A stretch of DNA of 64,000 nt from Candidatus Contubernalis alkalaceticus (GTDB taxonomy: Bacteria > Bacillota > Dethiobacteria > SKNC01). Shown here piece after piece: positions 8,003-16,316 of the stretch (the stretch's first letter is position 1; each line of letters opens with the position of its first letter). The stretch spans positions 1,940,001 through 2,004,000 of the forward strand of contig NZ_CP054699.1 in assembly GCF_022558445.1 (NCBI RefSeq), given 5' to 3'. The notes under the pieces are model-generated. The model was not told where the DNA came from. It did no database searches and worked only from the letters and a program-made list of their open reading frames with translations. The position numbers and the translations under genes were made by a program.

Positions 8003-8462
8003 CTCTTCCTCTTTCTTGGGCTTTGCGCTCCCACTTTAGATAAATCATATCAACGAGCTGTTTCCCGTTTTCAAATATCGGGTGGTTATAATTGTCCGTA
8101 AAAATTTTTTTTATTCGATGCGATTCTGTAAATCCACATTTGTGATAAAAACGGAGTATATTAGGGCTGTCTCCGGTTCCTACAAGCATAGTTTTGCAAT
8201 CGGGGTAATAGGAAAACAGAAACTCTATGAGTCTATTGCTATAGCCATTACGTTGGAAATCAGCCCTAACCGCAATGTTTTTGAGTTCATAAACACCTTC
8301 CGCTTCTTTTGTAATTACGCATTCGGCCTTTATACCGCAGTCATCTAAAACGAACATTTCACCACGATTTAGATATTTATCTATCATATCTTCCTGCTCG
8401 TCTGCCAGCAACAACAAGTCAATGTACTGTTTTTTATTTTCTGTTACTTTTCTTATCTCCAT
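7965..8462 (-). CDS. GNAT-family N-acetyltransferase
   Basis: A 165-residue acetyltransferase. The acetyl-CoA motif is VRADFQRNGYSNRLIEF, with the canonical Q/R-x-x-G-x-A loop altered to QRNGYS. A C-terminal FYHKCGF motif, typical of the fold, follows. The substrate is unknown. I chose the ATG at 8462, preceded by GAGGATTGTT. The stop codon lies inside the start region of the DUF3788 gene, indicating translational coupling. Confidence 0.85.
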   Translation of the reverse strand: MEIRKVTENKKQYIDLLLLADEQEDMIDKYLNRGEMFVLDDCGIKAECVITKEAEGVYELKNIAVRADFQRNGYSNRLIEFLFSYYPDCKTMLVGTGDSPNILRFYHKCGFTESHRIKKIFTDNYNHPIFENGKQLVDMIYLKWERKAQERGRDAINQATITQKS

Positions 8463-8516
8463 AACAATCCTCACATGAAGGGAACAGGTCTATACCTGAT
8501 TGCGTCAGGATCAAGT

Positions 8517-9161
8517 TCACTCTTCGTCATCGAGCATTGAACTTGTAGCCTTGTACTCATCCTGACTTGCCTGATATTTTTTTTCTTTCGGCGTGAAAGA
8601 CTTATCAAATTCGTCAACTTCTTCTTGCGTCACATCAAACACATCTGAAAAATCAGCATAGCCGGAGACCTCATCTAATGCGCCTTCATAAAGTGGCAAC
8701 ACCAATAATCCTTTATAGAACTTTCCATCCGCCATAGAAATCTTATATTTTCTACCACCCAAGAATCCGTATGGCTCATAGTGATATGGATATCCCAGAG
8801 TAAGAATGGCTCGGTAACCCATTTCTTTCGCTTTATTGATAGAATGGAGAATGAGCTCTCTTCCTAGCCCTTTTCTGTGGAACTCTGGAGAAATAAACAC
8901 TGGTCCAAAACTTATGGTCTTATATTCAATGTGATCCTCTGATACGATTTTTGAGTGTGTGTAGAATATACCCCCGGCAATTTCATCATCAACTTCGAGG
9001 ACAAAAGCGAGTTCCTTTATAAAATCCGGGTGCTTTCTCATTTTATGAACAACATAATGTTCATGTCCTCCCGGAAAATATAAATTCCAAAATGCCTCTC
9101 TCGCTATTTCTTCAGTTTTTCTATAATCTTTTGATTCTTCATTTCTTATATTGATTCCCAT
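8517..9161 (-). CDS. GNAT-family N-acetyltransferase
   Basis: A 214-residue acetyltransferase with FGPVFISPEFHRKGLGRELI containing the R/H-x-x-G-x-G acetyl-CoA loop, followed by LGYPYHYEPYGF. The C-terminal ~60 residues are acidic and probably extended or disordered. This subgroup is usually annotated as a general N-acetyltransferase with unknown substrate. The ATG at 9161 follows GGAGGGGAAA. The gene ends 54 bp upstream of the next GNAT gene. Confidence 0.85.
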   Translation of the reverse strand: MGINIRNEESKDYRKTEEIAREAFWNLYFPGGHEHYVVHKMRKHPDFIKELAFVLEVDDEIAGGIFYTHSKIVSEDHIEYKTISFGPVFISPEFHRKGLGRELILHSINKAKEMGYRAILTLGYPYHYEPYGFLGGRKYKISMADGKFYKGLLVLPLYEGALDEVSGYADFSDVFDVTQEEVDEFDKSFTPKEKKYQASQDEYKATSSMLDDEE

Positions 9162-9320
9162 TTTCCCCTCCAATTTTGTGCATGATTCACGCCGGAGGTT
9201 GTTGGTTGTTTATGCTAAACGCCCAACGTTACTACCGACTCAGATTCATCCCAGCATCCAACCTAACCACTCACAAATCGTATTTTCACACTCAAACTCC
9301 GCTCGAATTTTATTTCAAAA

Positions 9321-9806
9321 TCACTCTATCGGAATATAGATGTCAGTAAAACTTTTCTCTTTTAATCGCTTCGGTGGTTCTGTCACATATAGTTCAAATG
9401 GAAATGAGTCTCTAGGTTTCTCTTTTCCTTTAAATAGCCACTCCTGATACATATACTGCCATGCCGCTTCATATTCCATAGCTGATATTTCAAAATGGCC
9501 AATACCAAACTTACCACTAATCTGTAAAACATTAATATCTTCAATTTCATTTATGACAGTATCACTCGGTATTGTCATAGCTACGCTCGTTCTTAAATTC
9601 TTCGCATCTGTAATAAACGGATTGTCATGATACATAGTAAGAACCTTTGTTTCTCCCGGAATTATTAAGTTATTCGTTGTTGCAAAAGAAAACAACTGAT
9701 TAAACATTTTCCTGCTGTTTTTTCTAAACGCTACATAACTACCTTGAAATCTTACATAAATAACTTTTGTGTTAAAGTATTCTATGGTAATACTTGGTTT
9801 TTCCAT
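9321..9806 (-). CDS. GyrI-like / AraC effector-binding domain protein
   Basis: A 161-residue protein of the GyrI-like small-molecule-binding fold. Strand YVRFQGSYVAF and the final segment PFELYVTEPPKRLKEKSF...DIYIPIE match the effector-binding half of Rob/SoxS-like AraC regulators. It has its own GGAGG ribosome binding site and starts 32 bp after an AraC DNA-binding domain gene in a different frame. In many bacteria both domains form one ~290-residue protein, so here the regulator seems to be encoded as two chains. Ligand unknown. Confidence 0.8.
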   Translation of the reverse strand: MEKPSITIEYFNTKVIYVRFQGSYVAFRKNSRKMFNQLFSFATTNNLIIPGETKVLTMYHDNPFITDAKNLRTSVAMTIPSDTVINEIEDINVLQISGKFGIGHFEISAMEYEAAWQYMYQEWLFKGKEKPRDSFPFELYVTEPPKRLKEKSFTDIYIPIE

Positions 9807-9838
9807 TACTAACGCACCTCCGAATTCAATATAACTTA

Positions 9839-10207
9839 TTATACGTCAGCTAATATATTAGTTCTTTTCCTTTCTTGCTCTTTTCGAAACTCAGTAGGAC
9901 TAATACTATAATGCTTCTTAAATGCTTTATTATAGTTACTTGAACTGCTATATCCATATTTAAAGGCAATCTCTGTAATACTTATTTCAGAATTTAATGC
10001 TAAGAAAATTGCCGAACGTTCCATTTTTATGCGTGTAATAAACTGTTTCAATGTTTCAGTCGAGTATTTTGAAAACAATCTGTGAAAATGAAATTCGGAA
10101 ATGTTAACATTGTTAGCAACATCGGATAAAGTAATTTTATGATTTAAATTTGCTTCAATATAATCTTCTGTCTTGTTTATCAGTCTTCTGTAATGATCAA
10201 TACTCAT
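9839..10207 (-). CDS. AraC-family DNA-binding domain protein (stand-alone)
   Basis: A 122-residue protein consisting of the two helix-turn-helix motifs of AraC regulators: ITLSDVANNVNISEFHFHRLF and ISITEIAFKYGYSSSSNYNK with the terminal ISPTEFR signature. No sensor domain is attached; the GyrI-like protein directly downstream is the likely partner. The ATG follows GAGG at 8 nt. It may regulate this operon or the adjacent acetyltransferases. Confidence 0.85.
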   Translation of the reverse strand: MSIDHYRRLINKTEDYIEANLNHKITLSDVANNVNISEFHFHRLFSKYSTETLKQFITRIKMERSAIFLALNSEISITEIAFKYGYSSSSNYNKAFKKHYSISPTEFRKEQERKRTNILADV

Positions 10208-10249
10208 ATCGTTATCCTCACTTTTACCAATATTAATAACCAACCACAA

Positions 10250-10626
10250 AAGGGTGAATTACACCCAACATCTAATCCGCTCTCTCGCTGAAAATAGCAT
10301 CTAAATCGACCACTCACCAAACACTGACATCTAAATCACTCTGTCACGTTGAAAATCATGCCTTTGGACTTGTTCCCACGAAGCAATATTTTTACGATTT
10401 TTACTCATCGGATTTTTACTCTCAAACCTCCATAAGCCCAGTATTACTGGACTTCTAACACACTCACCCTTCAACCCTTGACATCAATACTACGCACTCG
10501 ACGTGGCTAGTCTGAGGAAACCTATCCACAAGCTGTCCTACATAAGGAGCTTTTTATAAAAAACTCAAATTCCTATACCAGTTAAAAGAAGTCACATTAA
10601 ACACAAAAACCAATAATGTCCCATCT
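10250..10626. other. Non-coding junction between the accessory region and core genes
   Basis: No gene is visible in about 370 bp. The stretch has a C/T-rich, A-rich composition with short recurrent motifs such as ACCACTCAC and AAATCACTCT, which also occur in the gap at 9180-9320. It contains the second copy of the 17-bp repeat ACCCTTGACATCAATAC (10474-10490). I see no clear promoter or terminator. Confidence 0.4.
10474..10490 (+). repeat. 17-bp direct repeat, right copy
   Basis: Identical to 437-453. It lies 137 bp before the end of the TGS GTPase gene, where core-type genes begin. It could be an attachment-site relic or a dispersed repeat. Confidence 0.5.
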
Positions 10627-11592
10627 TCACTCCACATCCAGTTCCACAATATCTCCCTCTTCCAGCACATAATCCTTTGCAACCGCCTGACCGTCAAATT
10701 TTGTTGAACCCCACACATAGGAATTCTTTAATTTATCAGGGAAATCCCGGTGTATGGCTTCGGCAAAATCCAATATGGTTCCGCCTTTCTTTAGGGTGAA
10801 AGGCTTTTCCAGGTCTGGTTTTTGCTGTCCGGGGGCTTTGCTGTAGATTCGAATCACATCTACTGCTTTATAGATCAGTTTTCTTAAAAACTCTAAATCC
10901 CCTTGAAGCACAGAAATCTCATGTAAGGTGAGGTCCGGATACATTTCCTTGATTATTTCCAGATTGTCCTGACTGTTTTCCCTGTCCACTTTATTGGCTA
11001 AGATTAAATAAGGGAATGAATCATCATCTATTTCTTCCGGTATAACATTTCTTTCTCTTAGAAAGGTTAAGGTTGAATCCAGCTGTTCCAGGCAGTCGTC
11101 AGCGCCGGCATCTATAAGAATCAACAGGGCATCTGCCTCCCGGATAGTGCCAATCAGGCCGGGAGGTATCATATCCTCCGTAATAGGGGGGGTATCCACC
11201 AGCTGTATATGTATATTTTCATAGGGCATCATACCCGCCTGGGGCAGGGCTGTGGAAAAAGGGTATTCAGCAGTTTTTACTTTGGCCCGGGTAAGTGCTC
11301 CCACCAGAGAAGATTTACCTGTGTTGGGGAACCCCACCAGTACCACCTGTCCTGCTCCCTGCCTTTCCACGTGAAAAGGATTATAAGTGCTTTTACCGCT
11401 CTTTTTTTTCTTTCCCTCTTTCCGCAGAACAGCTAACTTTTTTTTAATTTCTCCCTGCAGTTTTTCCGTTCCCTTATGCTTGGGGATCATGGCCAGCATG
11501 TTCTGCAGGGCTTCTATTTTTTCTTCATGCGTCGCTGCTTTTTTATAAGCTTCTTCTGCAGAATAATACTGGGGAGTTAAATTCGCAGGCAT
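10627..11592 (-). CDS. TGS-domain GTPase (Obg/DRG-like)
   Basis: A 321-residue GTPase. The P-loop is GFPNTGKSS at about 87-95, the switch-2 motif is DTPP at about 133 and the specificity motif NKVD is near 200. The C-terminal ~70 residues (KPFTLKKGGTILDFAEAIH...) form a TGS domain, and the first 70 residues are a basic coiled coil. The layout is that of the DRG/Obg group, which associates with ribosomes or RNA; the exact role is unknown. It is followed upstream by thrC on the same strand. The gene ends in TGA, a normal stop here. Confidence 0.85.
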   Translation of the reverse strand: MPANLTPQYYSAEEAYKKAATHEEKIEALQNMLAMIPKHKGTEKLQGEIKKKLAVLRKEGKKKKSGKSTYNPFHVERQGAGQVVLVGFPNTGKSSLVGALTRAKVKTAEYPFSTALPQAGMMPYENIHIQLVDTPPITEDMIPPGLIGTIREADALLILIDAGADDCLEQLDSTLTFLRERNVIPEEIDDDSFPYLILANKVDRENSQDNLEIIKEMYPDLTLHEISVLQGDLEFLRKLIYKAVDVIRIYSKAPGQQKPDLEKPFTLKKGGTILDFAEAIHRDFPDKLKNSYVWGSTKFDGQAVAKDYVLEEGDIVELDVE

Positions 11593-11629
11593 TAATAAAA
11601 CCCCTTTCTAATGAAAGTTTACTGTGAAA

Positions 11630-13126
11630 TTATATTCCCAGTATGGCCTTGATAATTCTTTTTATATCTTTTACTTCACCGGAAATGGTATGATTTACCT
11701 TCTTATTGTCCAGGTTTTTAAGCCCGGGATGTATTTCTTGCCCGCTAATTCTCTTCAGCTCTTCCAATAGTATAAATTCGTTTTTCCCCGTCAGGGCTTC
11801 CTTTCCCTTTAAAGCTTCCAGCACGGAAGAATTAAATTTATAGGGATTAGCGGTAGAACCGATTACCGTAACTGTCTCAGGGTCTTTTAGGCGGTAGTTT
11901 TGATACACATTGACTCCCACAGCTGTATGGGTATCCAAAAGATAATTATGGTTTTCAAAAACCTCTTTTATGGTAGACAGGATTTCCCCCTGATCAGCAT
12001 AATAGCCTACCATAATATTTTGTATTTTTTCCAGGAGGGATGACTCCACCTGGAAACTTCCCTCTGTTTGAAGTTCTTCAAACCACTGCTTCACCTTTTC
12101 ACCCCGGCGTCCGCTTATTTCAAATAAAAAACGTTCCAGGTTACTGGAAATTAATATATCCATGGAGGGGCTGTTGGTCTTTATAAATTCCCGCTTTCGG
12201 TCATACATTCCTGTGTTGATAAAATCCGTCAGAACTTTATTTTCGTTGGAAGCACAAATTAATCTCTTTATAGGGAGTCCCATTAAACAGGCATAGTAAC
12301 CGGCCAGTATGTTGCCAAAATTACCGGTGGGAATACAAAAGTTAATCTTTTCATTTTCTTTAATTGCATTTGTTTTTAAAAGCTTTAAATAAGCCCAGAA
12401 ATAGTAAACTATTTGCGGGGCCAGTCGTCCCCAGTTAATGGAGTTGGCAGAGGAAAGCTCATACCCGCTGTCACTAATATCTTGGTTGAATTCCTGATCA
12501 GAAAAGATTTCTTTAACAGCATTTTGACAGTCGTCAAAGTTTCCTTTCAGAGAGACTACATGAGTGTTGCTGCCCTCCGTTGTGGTCATCTGCAGTTCCT
12601 GGACACTGCTTACCCCTCCATAGGGATAAAAAACAATAATCTTTATTCCTTGCACATCTTTAAATCCTTCTAAAGCTGCTTTACCGGTATCTCCGGAGGT
12701 AGCGACTAAAATTACTGTGTCTTTTTTAATCTTTAATTTTTGTTTAGCTTTGGATAAAAAATAAGGCATTATCTGCAGGGCAACATCTTTAAAAGCAGCA
12801 GTAGGGCCATGCCAAAGCTCCATAATAAAAGAATGTTCACTGAGTTTATGTAACGGTACAATATCTTTACTGTCAAAAACACCCGGGCGGTATGCTTGGG
12901 CAACACACTCATTTACTTCTTCCCGGGAATAATCGGTCAAAAAAAGACGTAAGATTTCTTGGGTCAATTGTTGGTAAGAAAGCCTGGCCATTCCCATCAA
13001 CTGCTCACCGGTGATATCAGGTATATTCTCCGGGACAAAAAGACCCTCTTTAGGTACCATACCCAGCTTAATGGCTTCCGCCGCGGAAACTTTATGGTAA
13101 TTTTTTCTGGTGCTGATATAGTACAT
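11630..13126 (-). CDS. thrC: Threonine synthase
   Basis: A 498-residue PLP enzyme converting O-phosphohomoserine to threonine. The N-terminal domain begins YISTRKNYHKVSAAEAI. The PLP-binding lysine is K113 in GPTAAFKDVALQ, and the phosphate-binding loop is VATSGDTGKAA. Length and order match the long (fungal/E. coli-type) threonine synthase. The ribosome binding site is a G-rich GGGAGGGGGGAGGGA run. It is monocistronic or cotranscribed with the TGS GTPase 37 bp downstream. No other threonine pathway gene is visible nearby. Confidence 0.95.
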   Translation of the reverse strand: MYYISTRKNYHKVSAAEAIKLGMVPKEGLFVPENIPDITGEQLMGMARLSYQQLTQEILRLFLTDYSREEVNECVAQAYRPGVFDSKDIVPLHKLSEHSFIMELWHGPTAAFKDVALQIMPYFLSKAKQKLKIKKDTVILVATSGDTGKAALEGFKDVQGIKIIVFYPYGGVSSVQELQMTTTEGSNTHVVSLKGNFDDCQNAVKEIFSDQEFNQDISDSGYELSSANSINWGRLAPQIVYYFWAYLKLLKTNAIKENEKINFCIPTGNFGNILAGYYACLMGLPIKRLICASNENKVLTDFINTGMYDRKREFIKTNSPSMDILISSNLERFLFEISGRRGEKVKQWFEELQTEGSFQVESSLLEKIQNIMVGYYADQGEILSTIKEVFENHNYLLDTHTAVGVNVYQNYRLKDPETVTVIGSTANPYKFNSSVLEALKGKEALTGKNEFILLEELKRISGQEIHPGLKNLDNKKVNHTISGEVKDIKRIIKAILGI

Positions 13127-13208
13127 TCCCTCCCCCCTCCCTTAAATAAAAAATATGAATTAAAGACAGTGGAGCTATCCCTTGTCTTATTTTCAAGATA
13201 ATTATATT

Positions 13209-13240
13209 AAAAGCGCCTTTCGTCTGAGAAAGGCGCTTTT
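13209..13240 (-). terminator. Rho-independent terminator of the cold-shock gene
   Basis: A perfect 13-bp stem (AAAAGCGCCTTTC with its complement, 6-nt loop) lies 44 bp after the csp stop codon and is followed on the minus strand by TTTTAATATAATT. Confidence 0.9.
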
Positions 13241-13283
13241 AACCGAACGTAATAATAATATTATTAAAGCCGGTAAGGCATTA

Positions 13284-13484
13284 TTATATTTCTATTACGT
13301 TTGCAGCTTGAGGTCCTCTATCGCCTTCAATAACTTCAAACTCAACTTTTTGACCTTCTTCTAAGGTTTTAAAACCTTCTTTTTGGATTGCTGAAAAATG
13401 AACAAATACGTCATTTTCACCTTCCACTTCAATAAATCCATAACCTTTTTGATTGTTAAACCACTTAACTGTTCCTTGTTTCAT
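13284..13484 (-). CDS. Cold-shock protein, CspA family
   Basis: A 66-residue OB-fold RNA/ssDNA-binding protein. RNP1 is KGYGFIEV and RNP2 is DVFVHFSAI, and the C-terminus is [10 protein letters not shown]. It acts as an RNA chaperone. A consensus promoter lies upstream and a terminator downstream, so it is a single-gene unit. A second 66-residue paralogue is at 44210-44410. Confidence 0.95.
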   Translation of the reverse strand: MKQGTVKWFNNQKGYGFIEVEGENDVFVHFSAIQKEGFKTLEEGQKVEFEVIEGDRGPQAANVIEI

Positions 13485-13532
13485 CTGATGCTTTTTACCT
13501 CCTAGTTTTACCTTCTTAATATTCTATGAATT

Positions 13533-13561
13533 ATAGTAACATTCTTTTTATAGGGTGTCAA
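13533..13561 (-). promoter_or_regulatory. Sigma-A-type promoter of the cold-shock gene
   Basis: On the minus strand TTGACA (13556-13561) and TACTAT (13533-13538) are separated by 17 bp. The predicted transcript has a ~40-nt leader before the csp gene. Confidence 0.85.
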
Positions 13562-13640
13562 ATAATTTAAATGACAGTAATACAATCCTTCTCCCTATGC
13601 TCTTCCCTGCCAGAAACCAATACCCTGCTCATTCACTTGA

Positions 13641-14423
13641 TTACTTATGGTTTTCATTCCATTTTTCTAACAACTTATTCTTTGAATACAGAACATACTC
13701 CTTTTCATCTGAGAAAATCTCTAAGGTTATGGTGCTGTCGTAGAAGGATTTTAAAACCCTAACCAGGTGGTCCCAATCAATATTTCCAGACCCTACGGGC
13801 AAATGCAGGTCATCAATCCCGTTGTTGTCGTGCAGGTGAACATGCATTAGTTTATCTTTGTACCGGCATAAATACTCTACCGGTTCCCGGCCAAAAATAT
13901 TTAAGTGGCCAATATCAGCATGAAAATAAAGGTCCTTATTTAATGCCAGGAGACTGTCAATGTTATGGGCATGGTCGTGAGCTGTTCCCAGCGGCTCCAG
14001 CATGATTTTGGCTCCTAATTCTCCGGCAAATCCCAAAATACTTTGTATAGACTCAGTTTGAAATTTTACTCCTTCATCCTCCGAAAACAGAGACGGAGGC
14101 CAGTTTGTATGTATGGTTACCTTATCACAACCAATCTCCACAAAAGCCTCCAGGTATTGCTTAATAATTTCGACGGCGCAAACCCTCAACTTACTTACCG
14201 GCGAACCAATGGGAAGATACCATGCAGTATGGCCAATCCGTTCCAGGCCATAATAATCAAGCCGCCCCTTGAGATCCTTAAGATTGAACTTTCCCAATTC
14301 CCCTTTATCCGGTTCCAAAAACAAGTCAATGAAATCGAAACCGTTATTCGCTATCCACTTTATTTCATTACATATTTCCTTTCGAGGATTATTAGGAAAT
14401 CCTACCTTCATTTTATCAATCAC
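13641..14423 (-). CDS. Sugar phosphate isomerase/epimerase-like TIM-barrel protein
   Basis: A 260-residue protein of the xylose-isomerase-like TIM-barrel superfamily (AP_endonuc_2). Visible metal-site segments are IMLEPLG (Glu), FHADIGHLNI (Asp and His), HVHLHDN (His) and TLEIFS (Glu). The substrate is unknown; relatives include sugar epimerases and inositol catabolic enzymes. It lies 37 bp downstream of asnB on the same strand, but the pairing gives no functional clue. Confidence 0.8.
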   Translation of the reverse strand: MIDKMKVGFPNNPRKEICNEIKWIANNGFDFIDLFLEPDKGELGKFNLKDLKGRLDYYGLERIGHTAWYLPIGSPVSKLRVCAVEIIKQYLEAFVEIGCDKVTIHTNWPPSLFSEDEGVKFQTESIQSILGFAGELGAKIMLEPLGTAHDHAHNIDSLLALNKDLYFHADIGHLNIFGREPVEYLCRYKDKLMHVHLHDNNGIDDLHLPVGSGNIDWDHLVRVLKSFYDSTITLEIFSDEKEYVLYSKNKLLEKWNENHK

Positions 14424-14460
14424 CTACCCTTTGAAAATGAGTCAGTTAATGGGTGATTTT

Positions 14461-16053
14461 CTAAGAACATTTATCGTGCTTAAGGCCTCCGTCCATAGTA
14501 CCCTGCACATGTTCTCTCTCCTCGGCAAAATCGAAGCCCGTCCAAATGCCGATGGAACCGAGAACCGAGTCCTGGGGATGGAACTGCCGAAAGATCTTAA
14601 AATAATAAGCTGCTTCCCTACTGTTAATCGTTGCCTTGGGGTTCTCAGCCTTAATACGTTCAAATTCAGCCTCACTAATTTCGCTCTCGGCCAGTTTTTC
14701 TCCCAGGCTCTCACAACCGGCCCCCTGTGTATATTGGACCTTATAACGCCACAAAATATCCTCCGGCAGATAATCTGTACCCTGAAATGCCTTCCGTAAA
14801 ATCCATTTCTCTATTTTACTCCCGTTTTGAGACTGGAGGATTTTCAACTCAGGAGGTATCTTCATCGCCAGGTCAACCATGGCCACATCCAGGAAAGGCA
14901 CTCTCAATTCCAGGCTGAAGTACATTCCCATACGGTCCGCACGCTGCAGGTTAATGTTATGTAGAGTGCCTATACAGCGCCGGGCCTCCTTATTTTGCAC
15001 ATCCATGGGGTAATTCTTCATGTAATGATAGCCGCTGAACAGCTCATCGGCGCCCTCTCCGGTCAGCACCACCGTTACGTAGTCGGCAGCCAATTTGTTT
15101 GTAAAATAGCAGGGAACAGCACAACGCACCAATGATGGGTCGTAACTCTCCAGTTTATTAATGACCGTGGGCAGAACTTCGTAATAATCATCTTCGGTAA
15201 AAATTAACTCATGATGAGTAGAGCCAATATGTTCTGCGGCAATACGGGAGGCTATAAGGTCATCGCTTTCTTTACCGTTTTTGTCCTGCATTCCAACCAC
15301 AAAGGTATGCAGATTGGGGATTTCCTCGGCAGCAATAGCAGCCACCAGACTGCTGTCAATACCACCGCTGCAGAAGGATCCGACGTGAATTTCTTTATCG
15401 GCCAGGAGTCTTTTTTTAACGGCAGCGATAAAAGTTTCCCTGATCTGCTCACACGCCTCTTCCACATCGGAAAGAAGATGATCCTGGATCTCCGGAATTT
15501 CATAGTAATGAACAAACCCTTCCCGGGGAGTATAATAGTGTCCGGCGGGGAACTCGTGCACCTCGTTTACGCCAGCCAGGCTCATGGCTCCCAGTTCTGA
15601 GGCAAAATAAAGGCTGCCGCTTACATATCCATAATAAAGGGGCTTTATACCAATAGGGTCGCGGGCTAACATAAATTCATCACCGTGGAAAAGGGCCAGG
15701 GCAAACATACCGTCCAGCTCCTTGACGCATTCCGGTCCCTTTTCCTGATAAAGGTGCAAAATCACCTCAGTATCGGAACCGGTCGTAAAATGATACTTTC
15801 CGGCCAACCTTTCCCTAATCTTTTTGAAGTTGTAGATTTCACCGTTGCAGATAATACCTGTTCGACCTCCGTTGGTCAGGATAGGCTGATGACCCTTCTT
15901 AACATCGACAATGGAAAGCCTTGTATGGCCAAAAACGATGTTGTTGAAAGTATGCATACCGCGATCATCGGGGCCACGATGGGGTAGGGCCTCCAGCATC
16001 TTGCTGACGGTCTCTAAATCTTTCACTCCAAAACACCCGGCAATGCCGCACAT
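14461..16053 (-). CDS. asnB: Asparagine synthetase (glutamine-hydrolysing)
   Basis: A 530-residue enzyme making asparagine from aspartate, glutamine and ATP. It begins MCGIAGCFG, so the N-terminal Cys is the glutaminase nucleophile and fixes the start at 16053. The ATP-pyrophosphatase P-loop is CSGGIDSSL (about 230), and the synthetase half contains TGEGADELFSGY. AGGTGG stands 8 nt before the ATG. A consensus promoter lies upstream. The length is typical of the E. coli AsnB class. Confidence 0.95.
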   Translation of the reverse strand: MCGIAGCFGVKDLETVSKMLEALPHRGPDDRGMHTFNNIVFGHTRLSIVDVKKGHQPILTNGGRTGIICNGEIYNFKKIRERLAGKYHFTTGSDTEVILHLYQEKGPECVKELDGMFALALFHGDEFMLARDPIGIKPLYYGYVSGSLYFASELGAMSLAGVNEVHEFPAGHYYTPREGFVHYYEIPEIQDHLLSDVEEACEQIRETFIAAVKKRLLADKEIHVGSFCSGGIDSSLVAAIAAEEIPNLHTFVVGMQDKNGKESDDLIASRIAAEHIGSTHHELIFTEDDYYEVLPTVINKLESYDPSLVRCAVPCYFTNKLAADYVTVVLTGEGADELFSGYHYMKNYPMDVQNKEARRCIGTLHNINLQRADRMGMYFSLELRVPFLDVAMVDLAMKIPPELKILQSQNGSKIEKWILRKAFQGTDYLPEDILWRYKVQYTQGAGCESLGEKLAESEISEAEFERIKAENPKATINSREAAYYFKIFRQFHPQDSVLGSIGIWTGFDFAEEREHVQGTMDGGLKHDKCS

Positions 16054-16101
16054 AAAAAAAACCACCTACTTTGTTTATATTTTCCTTTTGGAATAGTTAT
16101 T

Positions 16102-16130
16102 ATTGTAAAATGCTATTTACTATTTGTCAA
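16102..16130 (-). promoter_or_regulatory. Sigma-A-type promoter of asnB
   Basis: On the minus strand TTGACA (16125-16130), a 17-bp spacer and TACAAT (16102-16107) lie about 50 bp before the asnB start. This is a near-consensus vegetative promoter. Confidence 0.85.
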
Positions 16131-16290
16131 GGGACATCCAAGGGGAATGCCCCGGCTTTAGCCTTATAACACGGTCATTACAGCTATTTCATATATTTTG
16201 AAAACCACTTTCACAATAAGGAAAGTGCCCGGGAAGGATTATAAATAGCATGATAAAAAAACTTTAATACAAGGTTAGAAATAAGATTAC

Positions 16291-16315
16291 AAAAAAAAAC
16301 CCGGGGGTTCCCGGA
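16291..16315 (-). terminator. Rho-independent terminator of glgP
   Basis: A GC-rich stem CCGGG-AACC-CCCGG followed by nine T on the minus strand starts 2 bp after the glgP stop codon. Confidence 0.85.
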
Positions 16316-16316
16316 T

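Noticed and set aside
9215-9320. Possible integron attC site (GCCCAAC/GTTGGGC box near 9225)
   Set aside because: Only one core box is present; no matching partner box lies within 60-140 bp, and there is no integrase.
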